Part shown: one piece after another, positions 6,114-6,180 of the stretch
Position numbering within the stretch: the first letter of the stretch is position 1
Layout of the letters: the number at the start of each line of letters is the position of its first letter
NCBI GenBank assembly: GCA_005888515.1
Contig: VAZR01000161.1
Span: forward strand, 1 to 6,180
DNA from: Alphaproteobacteria bacterium
GTDB lineage: Bacteria > Pseudomonadota > Alphaproteobacteria > ATCC43930 > CGMCC-115725
Direction: 5' to 3'
Length of the DNA stretch: 6,180 bases
Notes under the pieces: model-generated
Database searches by the model: none
Told to the model about the DNA's origin: nothing
Seen by the model: only the letters and a program-made list of their open reading frames with translations
Translations under genes and position numbers: made by a program

Positions 6114-6180
6114 TCAGCCCAGGTGTCTCTTCTCTTTCCTGCCGGACCGGGTTGATGCAGCCGCGCCCGAGGATGATGGC

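Noticed and set aside
6169..6180. GAGGATGATGGC as a possible start of rpsA
   Set aside because: rpsA is expected after cmk, but only five bases of any frame from the ATG at 6176 are visible and the GAGG is too close to it; nothing can be confirmed.

Overview
The window reads as a piece of a GC-rich alphaproteobacterial chromosome. The evidence is the order FYDLN-acid zinc-ribbon gene (TIGR02300 type) / tRNA-Ala / aroA / cmk, the class II (CP4-like) form of AroA, and the strong preference for G or C at third codon positions. The AroA wording looks to me closest to Rhodospirillales/Acetobacterales-type proteins, but the order-level assignment is an impression, not a computed result.

Layout. 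Positions 2-520 (+) hold the C-terminal half of a 4,5-dihydroxyphthalate decarboxylase-like protein. Positions 541-1887 (+) hold a 12-14-TM-type MFS transporter gene that is broken: it lacks the first membrane helix and changes frame near position 829. Positions 1888-2610 are a poorly coding stretch with one weak orphan ORF (2019-2522, +) and a tiny opposite-strand ORF (2406-2561, -). A minus-strand block follows: the zinc-ribbon/acidic-tail gene (2837-3205), a probable terminator, tRNA-Ala(GGC) with encoded CCA (2651-2726), and a strong intrinsic terminator (2611-2642). A divergent intergenic region with two adjacent palindromes (3240-3275) separates this block from the plus-strand block aroA (3368-4726), a DUF1326-family gene with a frameshift in a run of six G (4801-5422), and cmk (about 5424-6113). 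The window ends 67 bases after cmk, where rpsA would be expected from known gene order but is not visible.

Function. aroA supplies the sixth step of the shikimate pathway and cmk phosphorylates CMP/dCMP; both are housekeeping genes. The decarboxylase-like protein and the transporter would fit an accessory aromatic-compound cassette, but the transporter is not intact as read. The DUF1326 gene sits between aroA and cmk and is an extra relative to the usual aroA-cmk neighbourhood.

The most notable thing is the cluster of reading-frame faults: two in the MFS gene, one in the DUF1326 gene, and a missing in-frame start at cmk. Since cmk is normally needed for growth, some of these may be sequence errors in a draft assembly rather than biology. 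I see no CRISPR array, transposase, toxin-antitoxin pair or clearly new system.
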